Origin: Bacteroidota bacterium
GTDB lineage: Bacteria; Bacteroidota; Bacteroidia; Bacteroidales; NBLH01
DNA: 64,000 nucleotides
Reading direction: 5' to 3'
Assembly (NCBI GenBank): GCA_025361565.1
Contig: JANYKN010000189.1
Coordinates: 124,001-188,000, forward strand
The notes below the pieces were generated by a model. That model did no database searches, was not told the DNA's origin, and saw nothing but the letters and a program-made list of their open reading frames with translations. Positions 19,791-28,481 of the stretch are shown here, in pieces (the first letter of the stretch is position 1; the number at the start of each line of letters is the position of its first letter). A program made the translations under genes and the position numbers.

Positions 19791-21218
19791 TTATTTCTTT
19801 ATATTCGGTAATTCAAGACCGTATCCTTTAACTCTATCTTCTCTCTTTAACATAAATCCAACAATAAATGCAAGAACTCCAAAAGTAGTGAAAATCATCA
19901 TGGGATAGGTATAATCATACAAAGGTATTGCTGTTCCATTTGCTTTAGCCAAAGCTACTTCTGGATTTGTTTTATCTAAAACATAACCAATTAATAAAGG
20001 AACCCCCATTAAACCCCAATTTTGAATCCAGAAAATAAGAGAGAAAGCTGTTCCCAATTGATTTTCAGGAATAATTTTTGGAACAGATGGCCACATTGCT
20101 GAAGGAACCAGAGATAATGCTATTCCTAAAATTATAACCAAAACAACTGCTACAAACCAAGTATTTAGAATAGGCAATGAAAATACAAAATGAACTAAAA
20201 TAATAAGCAAAGAACCAATTATCATCATAGTAGCACCTTTTCCTTTTTTGTCGTAAATGCCTCCAAATAAAGGTGTCAAGAATAGAGTGCCTAAAGGCAA
20301 TAAACTTGGAATCAAACCAGCAATTTCCTGATCTAATCCATATTTGTTTACCATTAAATCAGAAGCATATTTAATAAATGGGAAAACTGATGAATAGAAC
20401 AATACGCAAAGTGTGGCAATTAACCAAAACCCTTTATTTGTAATAATACGGCCTATGTCGCTAATTTTAAAAGCTTCTTCAGTGTTAACCTCTCCTGAAC
20501 TAACAATTGAAGCGTCCAATTTTCTATCCATTGCTGCATATATGAAAAATGCTATAAAACCAATAACCAATAAAACAAGAGCAAATGCAATAGGTGCAGA
20601 AATACTTGGTCCCATTTTTTCAACCAATTGTCCATTTACAACAGCAGTATGTACATTCGCAAAATACATCGCTAATGGAACTGGGGCAGCCATAGCTAGC
20701 AAGGTTCCCATGCGGGCAACTGCCATTTGCATTCCCATGGCCAAAGCCATTTCGTAACCTTTAAACCATTTCACTATAATCTTGGAAACAGTAATACCTG
20801 AAATTTCAATACCAACTCCAAAAATAGCAAAACCAATGGCTGCCATTAATACTTGAGTATGAATACCTAAAGTTGTATCAGTTGCTAAGGTAGGGTTTGA
20901 AATGGCCCAATATTTTATACTTGCTCCAAGCACCATTGTTCCAGAAGCTAAAAGTCCGGTGAATCTAACTCCCATCTTGTCAAGGATAATTCCACCAAGT
21001 ATTAACATTAATAAAAATACATTTAACCAACCATATGCACTTGTGAAAATACCATAATTTGTACTTGACCATCCAAATTCAGATTCAAGCATTGGTTTCA
21101 AAGGCGACATAACATCGGCCAAGAAATACCCGGCAAACATTGTAATTGAGATTATTGCCAAAGCACCCCATCTGGCTGCCTTTGAATCTCTAAGAGAATT
21201 GCTAATTGCTTCAGTCAT
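19791..21218 (-). CDS. MFS transporter, second of a tandem pair
   Basis: This 475-residue paralogue of the protein at 18129 also has 12 predicted membrane segments. The start at 21218 is chosen over an upstream codon because the N-terminus MTEAISNSLRDSKAARW then aligns with its neighbour. It differs mainly in a longer loop near residues 180-200 (HTAVVNGQLVEKMGPSI) and a longer loop before the last helices (TNPEVALAKANGTAIP). The same motifs are present: GGIILDKMGVRFTG, ISGITVSKIIVKWFK and GGIYDKKGKGATMMIIGS. It has its own -7 promoter element and its own terminator, so the copies can be regulated separately. Substrate is unknown. Confidence 0.85.
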   Translation of the reverse strand: MTEAISNSLRDSKAARWGALAIISITMFAGYFLADVMSPLKPMLESEFGWSSTNYGIFTSAYGWLNVFLLMLILGGIILDKMGVRFTGLLASGTMVLGASIKYWAISNPTLATDTTLGIHTQVLMAAIGFAIFGVGIEISGITVSKIIVKWFKGYEMALAMGMQMAVARMGTLLAMAAPVPLAMYFANVHTAVVNGQLVEKMGPSISAPIAFALVLLVIGFIAFFIYAAMDRKLDASIVSSGEVNTEEAFKISDIGRIITNKGFWLIATLCVLFYSSVFPFIKYASDLMVNKYGLDQEIAGLIPSLLPLGTLFLTPLFGGIYDKKGKGATMMIIGSLLIILVHFVFSLPILNTWFVAVVLVIILGIALSLVPSAMWPSVPKIIPENQLGTAFSLIFWIQNWGLMGVPLLIGYVLDKTNPEVALAKANGTAIPLYDYTYPMMIFTTFGVLAFIVGFMLKREDRVKGYGLELPNIKK

Positions 21219-21285
21219 AATAAAAAATATAATTTTGAATGTTTGTATTATTAATTTGAGTATCAAATATTAGTGAATACCGTGT

Positions 21286-21293
21286 CAAATATA
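21286..21293 (-). promoter_or_regulatory. Bacteroidota -7 promoter element of the second MFS gene
   Basis: On the minus strand TATATTTG matches TAnnTTTG exactly, 67 bases upstream of the chosen ATG at 21218. Confidence 0.5.
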
Positions 21294-21360
21294 AAAATGA
21301 ATATTGAAAATTTCTATATATTATTATTAAAATCCGAAAGTTTTTAAATAATTGATAAGA

Positions 21361-21411
21361 AGGTGATAACAACTCAAGAAGCCATTATACTTCTGTGTGT
21401 TGCTATCACCT
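21361..21411 (-). terminator. Long imperfect hairpin downstream of pepD
   Basis: AGGTGATA (21361-21368) pairs with TATCACCT (21404-21411), and pairing continues inward with mismatches (AACAAC with GTTG, AGAAG with CTTCT). It lies between pepD and the next MFS gene. There is no good T-run on the minus strand, so it may be a weak terminator, an mRNA-stabilising hairpin or a decayed repeat. Confidence 0.45.
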
Positions 21412-21480
21412 GAATTTCAGATTAAAATTTGAATTATCCAGAAAAAAAAGATTATCGAATTTATTAGATTTTATAAACGA

Positions 21481-22941
21481 TTACTTATTGGGCACATTTT
21501 TTAAAGTTTCTATCATCCAATTATAAAATCTTTGAACTGATTCGATATGTACTTTTTCATCCGGTGAATGGGGAAATCGAATAGTTGGGCCAAAAGATAT
21601 CATATCCCAGTGAGGATAAACTCCGCCTAATAATCCACATTCCAAACCTGCATGAATGGCTTTTATCTCTGGTATTTTTCCAGTCATTTTTTGGAATGTA
21701 TTCTGCATGGTTTTTAAAATTTCAGATTGCATGTTGGGTTTCCATCCAGGGTAAGCTCCCGCAAAAACAGCTTTTGCTCCTGCAAGTTCAAAAATACTCC
21801 CAATTGAATTGGCCAAATCATCTTTGGCCGTGTCAACGGAGGAACGCAACAAACAATGAACTACGATTTGGTTATCATCAAATTTCACAACTGCCAAATT
21901 ACTAGAAGTTTCAACCAAACCAATCATATCTTGGCTCATTCTGATAACTCCGTTCATACAGCCATTAATCGCTTTGGTTAAGCGCTTTTGTAAATCGATG
22001 CTAATTACTTTTGCAGGCATTTCCGATGGTTTGGCTTCAAAAGAAAAGTTGGTTTCTACCCCAGAGTATTCCTTTTTAATAATTGCTTCAAACCTGCTTA
22101 CACTTTCAGCTAATTCTTCAACTTTATCAACAGGGAATAAAACTGTTGCAAATCCTTCGCGAGGAATAGCATTACGCAAATTACCACAGCTTAAGGTTGC
22201 TATGCGAATTCCAAGATGCTCTGTTGCATATTTGATAAATCGGAACATAATTTTATTGGCATTCCCTCTTTCTAAATTAATGTCAACGCCCGAATGACCT
22301 CCTTTTAAACCTTTTAAAATCAATTGATACGCTTTAAATCCAGCAGGAACAGCCTCATATTTTGCATCAAAATAAAAACTTCCATCAATTCCACCTGCAC
22401 AACCAACATATAATTCTCCTTCGTCTTCAGAATCCAGATTCATCAGAATATCACCTTTTAAAATACCTGACTTGAGTTCAAAAGCTCCAGTCATCCCTGT
22501 TTCTTCATCAATAGTAAATAATGCTTCAATTGGTCCATGTGCAATATCTTTCGATGCAAGAATTGCCATGGCTGTTGCAACACCTATTCCATTATCAGCT
22601 CCCAGCGTAGTTCCTTTTGCTGTAACCCAATCACCATCTACATAAGCATCAATCGGATCTTTTGTAAAATCATGAGTGCTGTCGCTATTGGCTTGTGGCA
22701 CCATATCAAGGTGTCCCTGAAAAACTACACCTTTTAATTTTTCGTATCCTGGTGTTGCCGGTTTTCGAATAATTACATTTCCTACACTATCAACAATAGT
22801 CTCCAAACCCAGACTCTCTCCAAATTTTTTGGTAAACTCAATTGCCTTGGCCTCATGTTTTGAAGGGCGAGGTATCTGTGTTAATTGATAAAAATATTCC
22901 CAAACAGCTTTAGGTTCTAATTTTCTTATTTCTGCACTCAT
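21481..22941 (-). CDS. pepD: Aminoacyl-histidine dipeptidase (M20C, Xaa-His/cytosol non-specific dipeptidase)
   Basis: The 486-residue enzyme is a zinc di-metallopeptidase that hydrolyses dipeptides, including Xaa-His, in the cytosol. The metal-site motifs are in order: QGHLDMVPQAN (His and Asp ligands), TTLGADNGIGVA (bridging Asp), DEETGMTGAFEL (catalytic Glu), NLDSEDEGELYVGCAGG (Asp ligand) and AIHAGLECGLLGG near the C-terminus. The lid-domain segment GLKGGHSGVDINLERGNA is present. Length and order match PepD of Bacteroidota. It has a canonical Shine-Dalgarno sequence, which is unusual in this window. It lies upstream of two MFS genes on the same strand but is separated from them by a hairpin and a promoter. 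Confidence 0.95.
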   Translation of the reverse strand: MSAEIRKLEPKAVWEYFYQLTQIPRPSKHEAKAIEFTKKFGESLGLETIVDSVGNVIIRKPATPGYEKLKGVVFQGHLDMVPQANSDSTHDFTKDPIDAYVDGDWVTAKGTTLGADNGIGVATAMAILASKDIAHGPIEALFTIDEETGMTGAFELKSGILKGDILMNLDSEDEGELYVGCAGGIDGSFYFDAKYEAVPAGFKAYQLILKGLKGGHSGVDINLERGNANKIMFRFIKYATEHLGIRIATLSCGNLRNAIPREGFATVLFPVDKVEELAESVSRFEAIIKKEYSGVETNFSFEAKPSEMPAKVISIDLQKRLTKAINGCMNGVIRMSQDMIGLVETSSNLAVVKFDDNQIVVHCLLRSSVDTAKDDLANSIGSIFELAGAKAVFAGAYPGWKPNMQSEILKTMQNTFQKMTGKIPEIKAIHAGLECGLLGGVYPHWDMISFGPTIRFPHSPDEKVHIESVQRFYNWMIETLKNVPNK

Positions 22942-22950
22942 TATATAGGT

Positions 22951-22957
22951 CCTCCTT
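22951..22957 (-). promoter_or_regulatory. Strong Shine-Dalgarno sequence before pepD
   Basis: On the minus strand AAGGAGG lies 9 bases before the pepD ATG. Canonical Shine-Dalgarno sites are rare in Bacteroidota and I saw no other one of this strength in the window. Confidence 0.7.
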
Positions 22958-23361
22958 ATAAATTTTTGTAAAATTCAAAACGTCTAATTTAGTAATTTAT
23001 ATTTTATTAACATAAGACAAATGTCATACATTGAACTCAAAGTTATTTTTTTAAATATTATTGCTTATTTAATCAGAAAAACCAATGGATCTAATAATTT
23101 ATCTTACCATTTACTGATTATGGAAAAGCATTTTATCTAAACTTTTTTTATACAGCTATTTAATTATCAAAATAATATACACTTTGTAAGTCAATAGTTT
23201 TTAATAATTGTATTTTAATTTGATTTCGATTTTGTATATTATTAAGTCATTTTTGAAGAAAGATTGTTATTGTTGCTAAATATTGTGCTCTTAGATAATA
23301 TTTGGTAATTTCGTTCCATTTTAAACTCAATTTTCATTAACCAATATTAATACAGTTTTAT
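22958..23361. other. 404-base divergent gap between pepD and prmA
   Basis: The stretch is AT-rich. TAATTTCG at 23306-23313 is a near match to the -7 consensus and could serve prmA. No small gene, riboswitch or repeat was recognised. Confidence 0.4.
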
Positions 23362-24207
23362 ATGAATTATATTGAACTTACTTGCAAAATTTCACCTTAC
23401 AATGCAACAATCAGCGAAATTTTAGTGGCACAATTGGGTGATATTGGTTTTGAGAGTTTTGTAGAACAACCTGATTCGCTTCAGGCTTATATTGTTGAAA
23501 ATGAATTTGATAATGATAAATTATCTTCAATTCATGCACATTTAGCTTTTGAATCGAAAGTCGAATTCAGTTCTAAAAAAATTGAGGAAGAAAATTGGAA
23601 CGAAACATGGGAAAAAAATTACTTTGAACCAATTGTTATAGCAGAACAATGTGTGATTCGCAGTTCTTTTCATCCAGATTTTCCAAAGATTAAATATAGA
23701 ATAACCATTGATCCGAAGATGTCATTTGGAACAGGACATCACGAAACGACCAGCCTGATGATTACAGAAATTCTTAAACTTGATTTAGAAGGTAAAAGTC
23801 TTTTAGACATGGGTTGTGGGACTGGTATTTTGGCCATTTTAAGTGCTTTAAAAGGTGCTCTGGATATTACTGCTGTTGATTTCGATGAATGGTCGTATAA
23901 AAACTGCCTTGAAAACATGGAGTTAAATGGAGCAATGAATATCAAAGCAATCCATGGCAACATATCTAGTGTGAAAGGACAAAAATTTGATATCATTTAT
24001 GCAAATATTAACAAAAATGTGCTTCTTTCTGATATTGGAGAATACACAAAAAACCTAAACTCAAGCGGATATCTTCTGTTGAGCGGATTCTACAGGTCTG
24101 ATTTTGATGATATTAATAAAGTAACTATAAAAAATGGTTTAATTCTTCAGAAAGAGGAAGAACTTAATAATTGGATGATGTTAAAATATTTGAAAGATTT
24201 AAAATAA
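23362..24207 (+). CDS. prmA: Ribosomal protein L11 methyltransferase
   Basis: This SAM-dependent enzyme methylates ribosomal protein L11 in the cytosol. The 281-residue protein has the small N-terminal substrate-recognition domain (about 1-60), the family motif SFGTGHHETT (121-130), the SAM-binding loop LLDMGCGTGILAIL (about 147-160) and the YANINKNVL active-site segment near residue 213. Length and layout are normal for Bacteroidota PrmA. Its stop codon overlaps the start of the next gene by one base (TAATG), so the two are translationally coupled. Confidence 0.95.
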   Translation: MNYIELTCKISPYNATISEILVAQLGDIGFESFVEQPDSLQAYIVENEFDNDKLSSIHAHLAFESKVEFSSKKIEEENWNETWEKNYFEPIVIAEQCVIRSSFHPDFPKIKYRITIDPKMSFGTGHHETTSLMITEILKLDLEGKSLLDMGCGTGILAILSALKGALDITAVDFDEWSYKNCLENMELNGAMNIKAIHGNISSVKGQKFDIIYANINKNVLLSDIGEYTKNLNSSGYLLLSGFYRSDFDDINKVTIKNGLILQKEEELNNWMMLKYLKDLK

Positions 24208-24668
24208 TGTATCCAAGGTTCTTTAGCCTATTGTTATCCCTGTTTTTCTTGATTCATTTTTGTTGTAACAAATCGACTGAGAAACCGCTAAAATGTATCT
24301 ATGTTGAAACGGGAATTGCAAGTTGGTATGGTCCAGGGTTACAAGGGAAAAATACGGCAAGCGGTTCAAAATTTAATATGAATTTACTAACCGCGGCACA
24401 CCGGAAGTTAGAATTCGGAACTTTAATAAGAGTTACGAATTTAAAAAATAACAAGCAAGTTGTTGCTGAAATAAATGACAGGGGGCCGGTTTCAAAAAGA
24501 AAAGTTTTGGATTTATCAAAAAAAGCAGCTCAAGTAATCGGTATTATAAAAACTGGTTCGGCCGAGGTTAAAATTGAAATTGTTGGATATAGGGAGATAA
24601 ATACAAAGGCTTTGATAAAACATTATAGAAATATACAAATAATAAAGCTCGGGAAAATTATTAATTAA
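24207..24668 (+). CDS. RlpA-like double-psi beta-barrel lipoprotein
   Basis: The start at 24207 gives a 153-residue protein beginning with a hydrophobic signal ending in HFCCNK, probably a lipoprotein (Cys 19 or 20). Residues about 35-125 are an RlpA-type double-psi beta-barrel: GIASWYGPGLQGKNTASG, NLLTAAHRKLEFGTLIRVTN and INDRGPVSKRKVLDLSKKAA, where the NDRGP aspartate is the residue expected for lytic transglycosylase activity. There is no SPOR domain after the barrel. Known members cleave peptidoglycan glycan strands lacking stem peptides during cell separation; activity here is inferred. It is coupled to prmA by a one-base overlap. Confidence 0.88.
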   Translation: MYPRFFSLLLSLFFLIHFCCNKSTEKPLKCIYVETGIASWYGPGLQGKNTASGSKFNMNLLTAAHRKLEFGTLIRVTNLKNNKQVVAEINDRGPVSKRKVLDLSKKAAQVIGIIKTGSAEVKIEIVGYREINTKALIKHYRNIQIIKLGKIIN

Positions 24669-24750
24669 TAAATCATAGAATTTGATTTGTACAAAAAAAA
24701 AAGCTAACAAAAAACACATTTATATTTTCACGATTTACTTAATTCAAAAC

Positions 24751-25377
24751 ATGGAAAAACCTAAAACACTCTTTTCGGAAATTATAACTTATTTATTTCA
24801 TCCATTATTGATGCCGACTTATGCATTAATCATCATGTTTAATTCAAACACACATTATTCTTTCTTGCCTTTTGCTGCCCAAAGATTAATATATATTCTT
24901 GTTTTCTCAACAACGTTTCTTTTACCAGTTAGTATCATTCCATTTTTAATCAATTTGAAAATAATTTCAAGTTTCGGCCTCGAAAAATCAAGTGAACGCA
25001 TTATTCCTCTGGCAATTACAGCTCTATTTTATTATTTTGGATATTATATTATTGGTAGATTGCCAGTAAGCACCTTAGTATTTATAAAAATAATAATTTT
25101 GGCATCGTTAATTTTAATCGTTATAAGTTTGATTATTACTATTAAATGGAAAATCAGTGCACATTTAATAGGAATTGGTGGTTTATTGGCAAGTATGTTT
25201 TTTTATGCTGTATATTTTGTGGCTAATTTCAGCATTCTACTAATTATTATATGTCTGATATCTGGCATTGTTGGATATGCCCGGTTAAATTTACAAGTTC
25301 ATACACCTGCCCAGGTTTATATTGGATTTTTAACTGGATTTGTAGGTATGTGGGTAGTTTTGTATTTGGGGATGTAA
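24751..25377 (+). CDS. Integral membrane protein, PAP2-like
   Basis: The ATG at 24751 is preferred to an upstream in-frame TTG because the upstream extension is lysine-rich and runs through an A-tract. The 208-residue protein has about six hydrophobic helices. Its second half carries KISAHLIGIGGL and ARLNLQVHTPAQVYIGF, which resemble the spaced His and Arg-His motifs of the PAP2 phosphatase superfamily in a degenerate form. The catalytic lysine-arginine motif of true PAP2 enzymes is not evident, so enzymatic activity is uncertain. It probably belongs to the prmA-rlpA operon (82-base gap) and is followed by a bidirectional terminator. Confidence 0.7.
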   Translation: MEKPKTLFSEIITYLFHPLLMPTYALIIMFNSNTHYSFLPFAAQRLIYILVFSTTFLLPVSIIPFLINLKIISSFGLEKSSERIIPLAITALFYYFGYYIIGRLPVSTLVFIKIIILASLILIVISLIITIKWKISAHLIGIGGLLASMFFYAVYFVANFSILLIIICLISGIVGYARLNLQVHTPAQVYIGFLTGFVGMWVVLYLGM

Positions 25378-25391
25378 TCTAATACGAAATG

Positions 25392-25426
25392 AAAAACGAT
25401 TCTATGCTTGTGATAGAATCGTTTTT
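25392..25426. terminator. Bidirectional terminator between convergent genes
   Basis: A 14-bp perfect stem (25392-25405 with 25413-25426, core ACGATTCTAT / ATAGAATCGT) has a 7-base loop and A/T tracts on both sides, serving the genes ending at 25377 (+) and 25444 (-). Confidence 0.92.
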
Positions 25427-25443
25427 AGTTTATTAACGACAAT

Positions 25444-26235
25444 TTATTTTTTTGAAAATTGCCCCATATTATTATCATAATTAATAAAATAATCTCCTTT
25501 TTTATACTTTGTAATATCCACAATATTACTCCGTCCTTTGGTAATAAGCCTTCCATAAAAGTCATAAATTTCGTAACTCGTAATTGCCGAAAACTTAATT
25601 TCATTTTTAGGTTTTTCAGGTGAAAAAGTTACCTCTGGATCAAGAGATCGATATGTGGCTTCAGGCGAATATCTGGGTTTTTGAGAATAATCGACCTGTT
25701 TTACTCTGAATTTATTAAGTCCGCTGTGGGCGTTAATTTCAATTGAATAGCTATTAGTTGTTGAAGTTCCTTTACCATTAACAGTTCCAACATTTACCCA
25801 TTTTTTCCATTTAAATTGCTCTACCTGATATGGAAGCGCACCTTTTTCACTGGTTGTGGTCCATTTTAACAAATTATTCTTTCTATCAACTATAATTTCA
25901 GTTACCTTAAAAGTACTCTTTGATTGTAGAACTTCTTGATTAAGTATTTTAGGAAGGCATCCTTCTTTATGCTTGATAACAACCGCAACCTTATCCCCTA
26001 TTTCCAATTGGAAAACACTCAAATCGATTTCAAAAGCACTAGAATTAATCTCATCAGTTGTAATCTGGCCGTTCACTGTTACTTCGTATACACAAAATCC
26101 AACACCTGTGGCTGCAAAAGGATTCATCACAAAAAGATTCTCACCTTGATATATCCCATTTACAGTAATTTCCTGAGCCAATGCTGTGTTTGCAGTTAGA
26201 ATGAAAATAACTAATGCGCCAAATAATCTTCTCAT
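25444..26235 (-). CDS. Secreted hypothetical protein with a T9SS-like C-terminal domain
   Basis: The ATG at 26235 puts a clean signal peptide at the N-terminus (LFGALVIFILTANTALAQ), so it is preferred to a longer form. The 263-residue mature region has an N-terminal beta domain (ITVNGIYQGENLFVMNPFA, GFCVYEVTVNG), a fibronectin-like middle (LLKWTTTSEKGALPYQVEQ, GLNKFRVKQVDYS) and a C-terminal segment resembling a T9SS sorting domain (YEIYDFYGRLITKGR, KKGDYFINYDN). The function is not recognised. It shares a bidirectional terminator with the convergent membrane protein gene. Confidence 0.75.
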   Translation of the reverse strand: MRRLFGALVIFILTANTALAQEITVNGIYQGENLFVMNPFAATGVGFCVYEVTVNGQITTDEINSSAFEIDLSVFQLEIGDKVAVVIKHKEGCLPKILNQEVLQSKSTFKVTEIIVDRKNNLLKWTTTSEKGALPYQVEQFKWKKWVNVGTVNGKGTSTTNSYSIEINAHSGLNKFRVKQVDYSQKPRYSPEATYRSLDPEVTFSPEKPKNEIKFSAITSYEIYDFYGRLITKGRSNIVDITKYKKGDYFINYDNNMGQFSKK

Positions 26236-26389
26236 TATTAAAAATGGTATAATTTTAACTTGTAAAGGTATAGCTGAAAATTCAAATTTCAAAAATTATG
26301 CACCCAGTTTAAAATAAACGAACAAATATACACTCATTTCGTTATAAATTAATCATTATTTTATATTTATGAAAAATCGTGCCAAAAAT

Positions 26390-28312
26390 TTAAACTACAT
26401 CTTTCCAATCACCTTTATCTTTAATCAATTGTATTAATTCATCTAATGCATTTTCAGATGCAATATTTTTTTTGACAACTTCTTTTCCCTTATACAAAGA
26501 AATCTTTCCGGTTCCTGCTCCAACATATCCGTAATCAGCATCGGCCATTTCACCTGGCCCGTTTACAATACAACCCATTACCGCAATTTTCAATCCTTTT
26601 AAATGTCCTGTACGATTTTTAATTTTTTCTGTTACTTTTTGAATTTCAAATAATGTTCTCCCACACGAAGGACATGAAATATACTCAGTCTTGGTCATTC
26701 TGGTCCGACTTGCCTGTAATATTGCAAAAGAAGTATTAACTACTAAAGCGCAGTCATTTTCAGCCTTATTGTAGAGCAATATTCCATCAACATATCCATC
26801 AATTAGCATGGGGCCAGTATCACAGGCACTTTCAATTTGAAATTTTATATGGTCAGATTCATTATATTGTCTTTTTAAAACAACCGGAAAAAGTATATCA
26901 TTTTTAAACAAATGTTGCATAAAAGCTCTTTGGTCAGCAAATGGATTATCATGATTTGATTCCAGAAGCAAAACAATTGAGCTATCTTCCTTCAAATTTA
27001 TCAATTCCTGAATATTTAGGACTGTATTATTCACCGAAATAAAGTTCATTCTGTCCGAATGTCTTTTACTGCTAATATATTTTTGAATATTTGAAAAATA
27101 TGGAAATAAGTTTTTTTTATCTTCCCAATCTTCAGCACTACATATAAATTTAATTCCAAAGGACGGATCTATAGAAATAATGGCATTGCCCGTAAATAAA
27201 AAATCAGGGGAAGAATCGGAACGCTGCCATTTATTATCGCCCTCTAATTTATAACCAAGTTTAATTACATCTGCATTAATGATTGAAGCTTTATCCGAAA
27301 GATCTGCAATAACTTTTACAATTTTTTCAGAACCAAAATCAGTTTTATTGTGCGTAAGCCTTCTGGAATACTCAAAAGGGTTTTTCAACAACTCTTCTGC
27401 ACCATTTATTGATTCATCACTTTTTCTGCCAACACAATAATCTACAATCTGTTTTGCCACCGGAACTTCTTTTTCAGGATCTTCAGTTAAAGAAACACGC
27501 ACTGTATCACCAATTCCATCGCTTAATAAGGTTCCAATTCCAATAGCCGATTTAATACGTCCGTCTTCGCCATCGCCAGCTTCAGTTACTCCAAGGTGAA
27601 GCGGATAATTCATGCCCTCTTTTATCATTTTGTTCATTAAAGTCCTGTAGGCGGAAACCATAACCCTTGTGTTACTGGCTTTTAATGAAATAACCAATTG
27701 GTGAAAATTGTTCTTTTGTGCAATGCGTAAAAATTCTAAAACAGATTGAGCCATACCTTCAGCAGTATCACCATATCGATTCACCAAACGTCCTGAAAGT
27801 GAACCATGGTTGGAACCTATTCGAATGGCAGTATTATTTTTTTTACAGATTTCGATTAAACTGCTGAATTGTTCGTCAATTTTGGCAAGTTCCTCATCAT
27901 ATTGCTCTTGGGTTTCAATGTTTTTAGCATTCTTCCTGTCTACAAAATTTCCTGGGTTAACTCTAACTTTTTCTACAATTCCAGCTGCGATCTCAGCAAC
28001 TTTGGGATTAAAGTGAATATCGGCAATCAACGGATTGGTATATCCTTTTCTATGAAGTTCACTTTTTATATTTGCCAAATTTTCGGCATGCCTGGCACTT
28101 TGGGCTGTCAACCTCACATAATCAGCCCCGGCATCAAAAATCAGAATACATTGCTCTACACTCTTCGTCGTATCAAGTGTATCAGTAGTGGTCATAGATT
28201 GAATACGAATCGGGTTTTCACCACCCAAAGGAATGTTTCCTACTTTAACCTCGCGAGTTTTAAATCGCTCATACTTATTGATATTATCGCAATATTTATA
28301 ATCGTTTTTCAT
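26390..28312 (-). CDS. ispG: 4-hydroxy-3-methylbut-2-enyl diphosphate synthase, long form
   Basis: The enzyme reduces MEcPP to HMBPP in the non-mevalonate isoprenoid pathway, using a [4Fe-4S] cluster. The 640-residue protein is the long, plant/Bacteroidota-type form: an N-terminal TIM-barrel (VGNIPLGGENPIRIQSMTT, GADYVRLTAQ, LIADIHFNP, VRVNPGNFVDR), a large inserted domain from about residue 295 to 540, and the C-terminal cluster domain with SCPSCGRTLFEIQKV and VMGCIVNGPGEMADADYG, which supply the three Cys and one Glu cluster ligands. The cluster motif is intact. dxr of the same pathway is at 42315. The gene is divergent from gldA. Confidence 0.97.
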   Translation of the reverse strand: MKNDYKYCDNINKYERFKTREVKVGNIPLGGENPIRIQSMTTTDTLDTTKSVEQCILIFDAGADYVRLTAQSARHAENLANIKSELHRKGYTNPLIADIHFNPKVAEIAAGIVEKVRVNPGNFVDRKNAKNIETQEQYDEELAKIDEQFSSLIEICKKNNTAIRIGSNHGSLSGRLVNRYGDTAEGMAQSVLEFLRIAQKNNFHQLVISLKASNTRVMVSAYRTLMNKMIKEGMNYPLHLGVTEAGDGEDGRIKSAIGIGTLLSDGIGDTVRVSLTEDPEKEVPVAKQIVDYCVGRKSDESINGAEELLKNPFEYSRRLTHNKTDFGSEKIVKVIADLSDKASIINADVIKLGYKLEGDNKWQRSDSSPDFLFTGNAIISIDPSFGIKFICSAEDWEDKKNLFPYFSNIQKYISSKRHSDRMNFISVNNTVLNIQELINLKEDSSIVLLLESNHDNPFADQRAFMQHLFKNDILFPVVLKRQYNESDHIKFQIESACDTGPMLIDGYVDGILLYNKAENDCALVVNTSFAILQASRTRMTKTEYISCPSCGRTLFEIQKVTEKIKNRTGHLKGLKIAVMGCIVNGPGEMADADYGYVGAGTGKISLYKGKEVVKKNIASENALDELIQLIKDKGDWKDVV

Positions 28313-28452
28313 TATATATTTATTTGTTTATTGGGGATGCTAATCCTTCATTGAAAATAACTAAAATAGCCTCAAAACTAGCATTTGTTTTTATAAATTT
28401 CAGGACATTATATAGAAATTTGATAAAAGATAGACTTTCAAATTTAAATTTA

Positions 28453-28460
28453 TAATTTTG
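28453..28460 (+). promoter_or_regulatory. Bacteroidota -7 promoter element of gldA
   Basis: TAATTTTG is an exact TAnnTTTG match 21 bases before the ATG at 28482. It overlaps an in-frame TTG at 28458, excluding that codon as the start. Confidence 0.6.
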
Positions 28461-28481
28461 TTCAACAGAAATAACAACAAG

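Noticed and set aside
22958-23361. Riboswitch or structured leader before prmA
   Set aside because: No conserved core or extended hairpin was found in this AT-rich gap.
27869-28354. 161-codon open frame on the plus strand
   Set aside because: It is antisense to the conserved N-terminal part of ispG and has no independent start context or domain.
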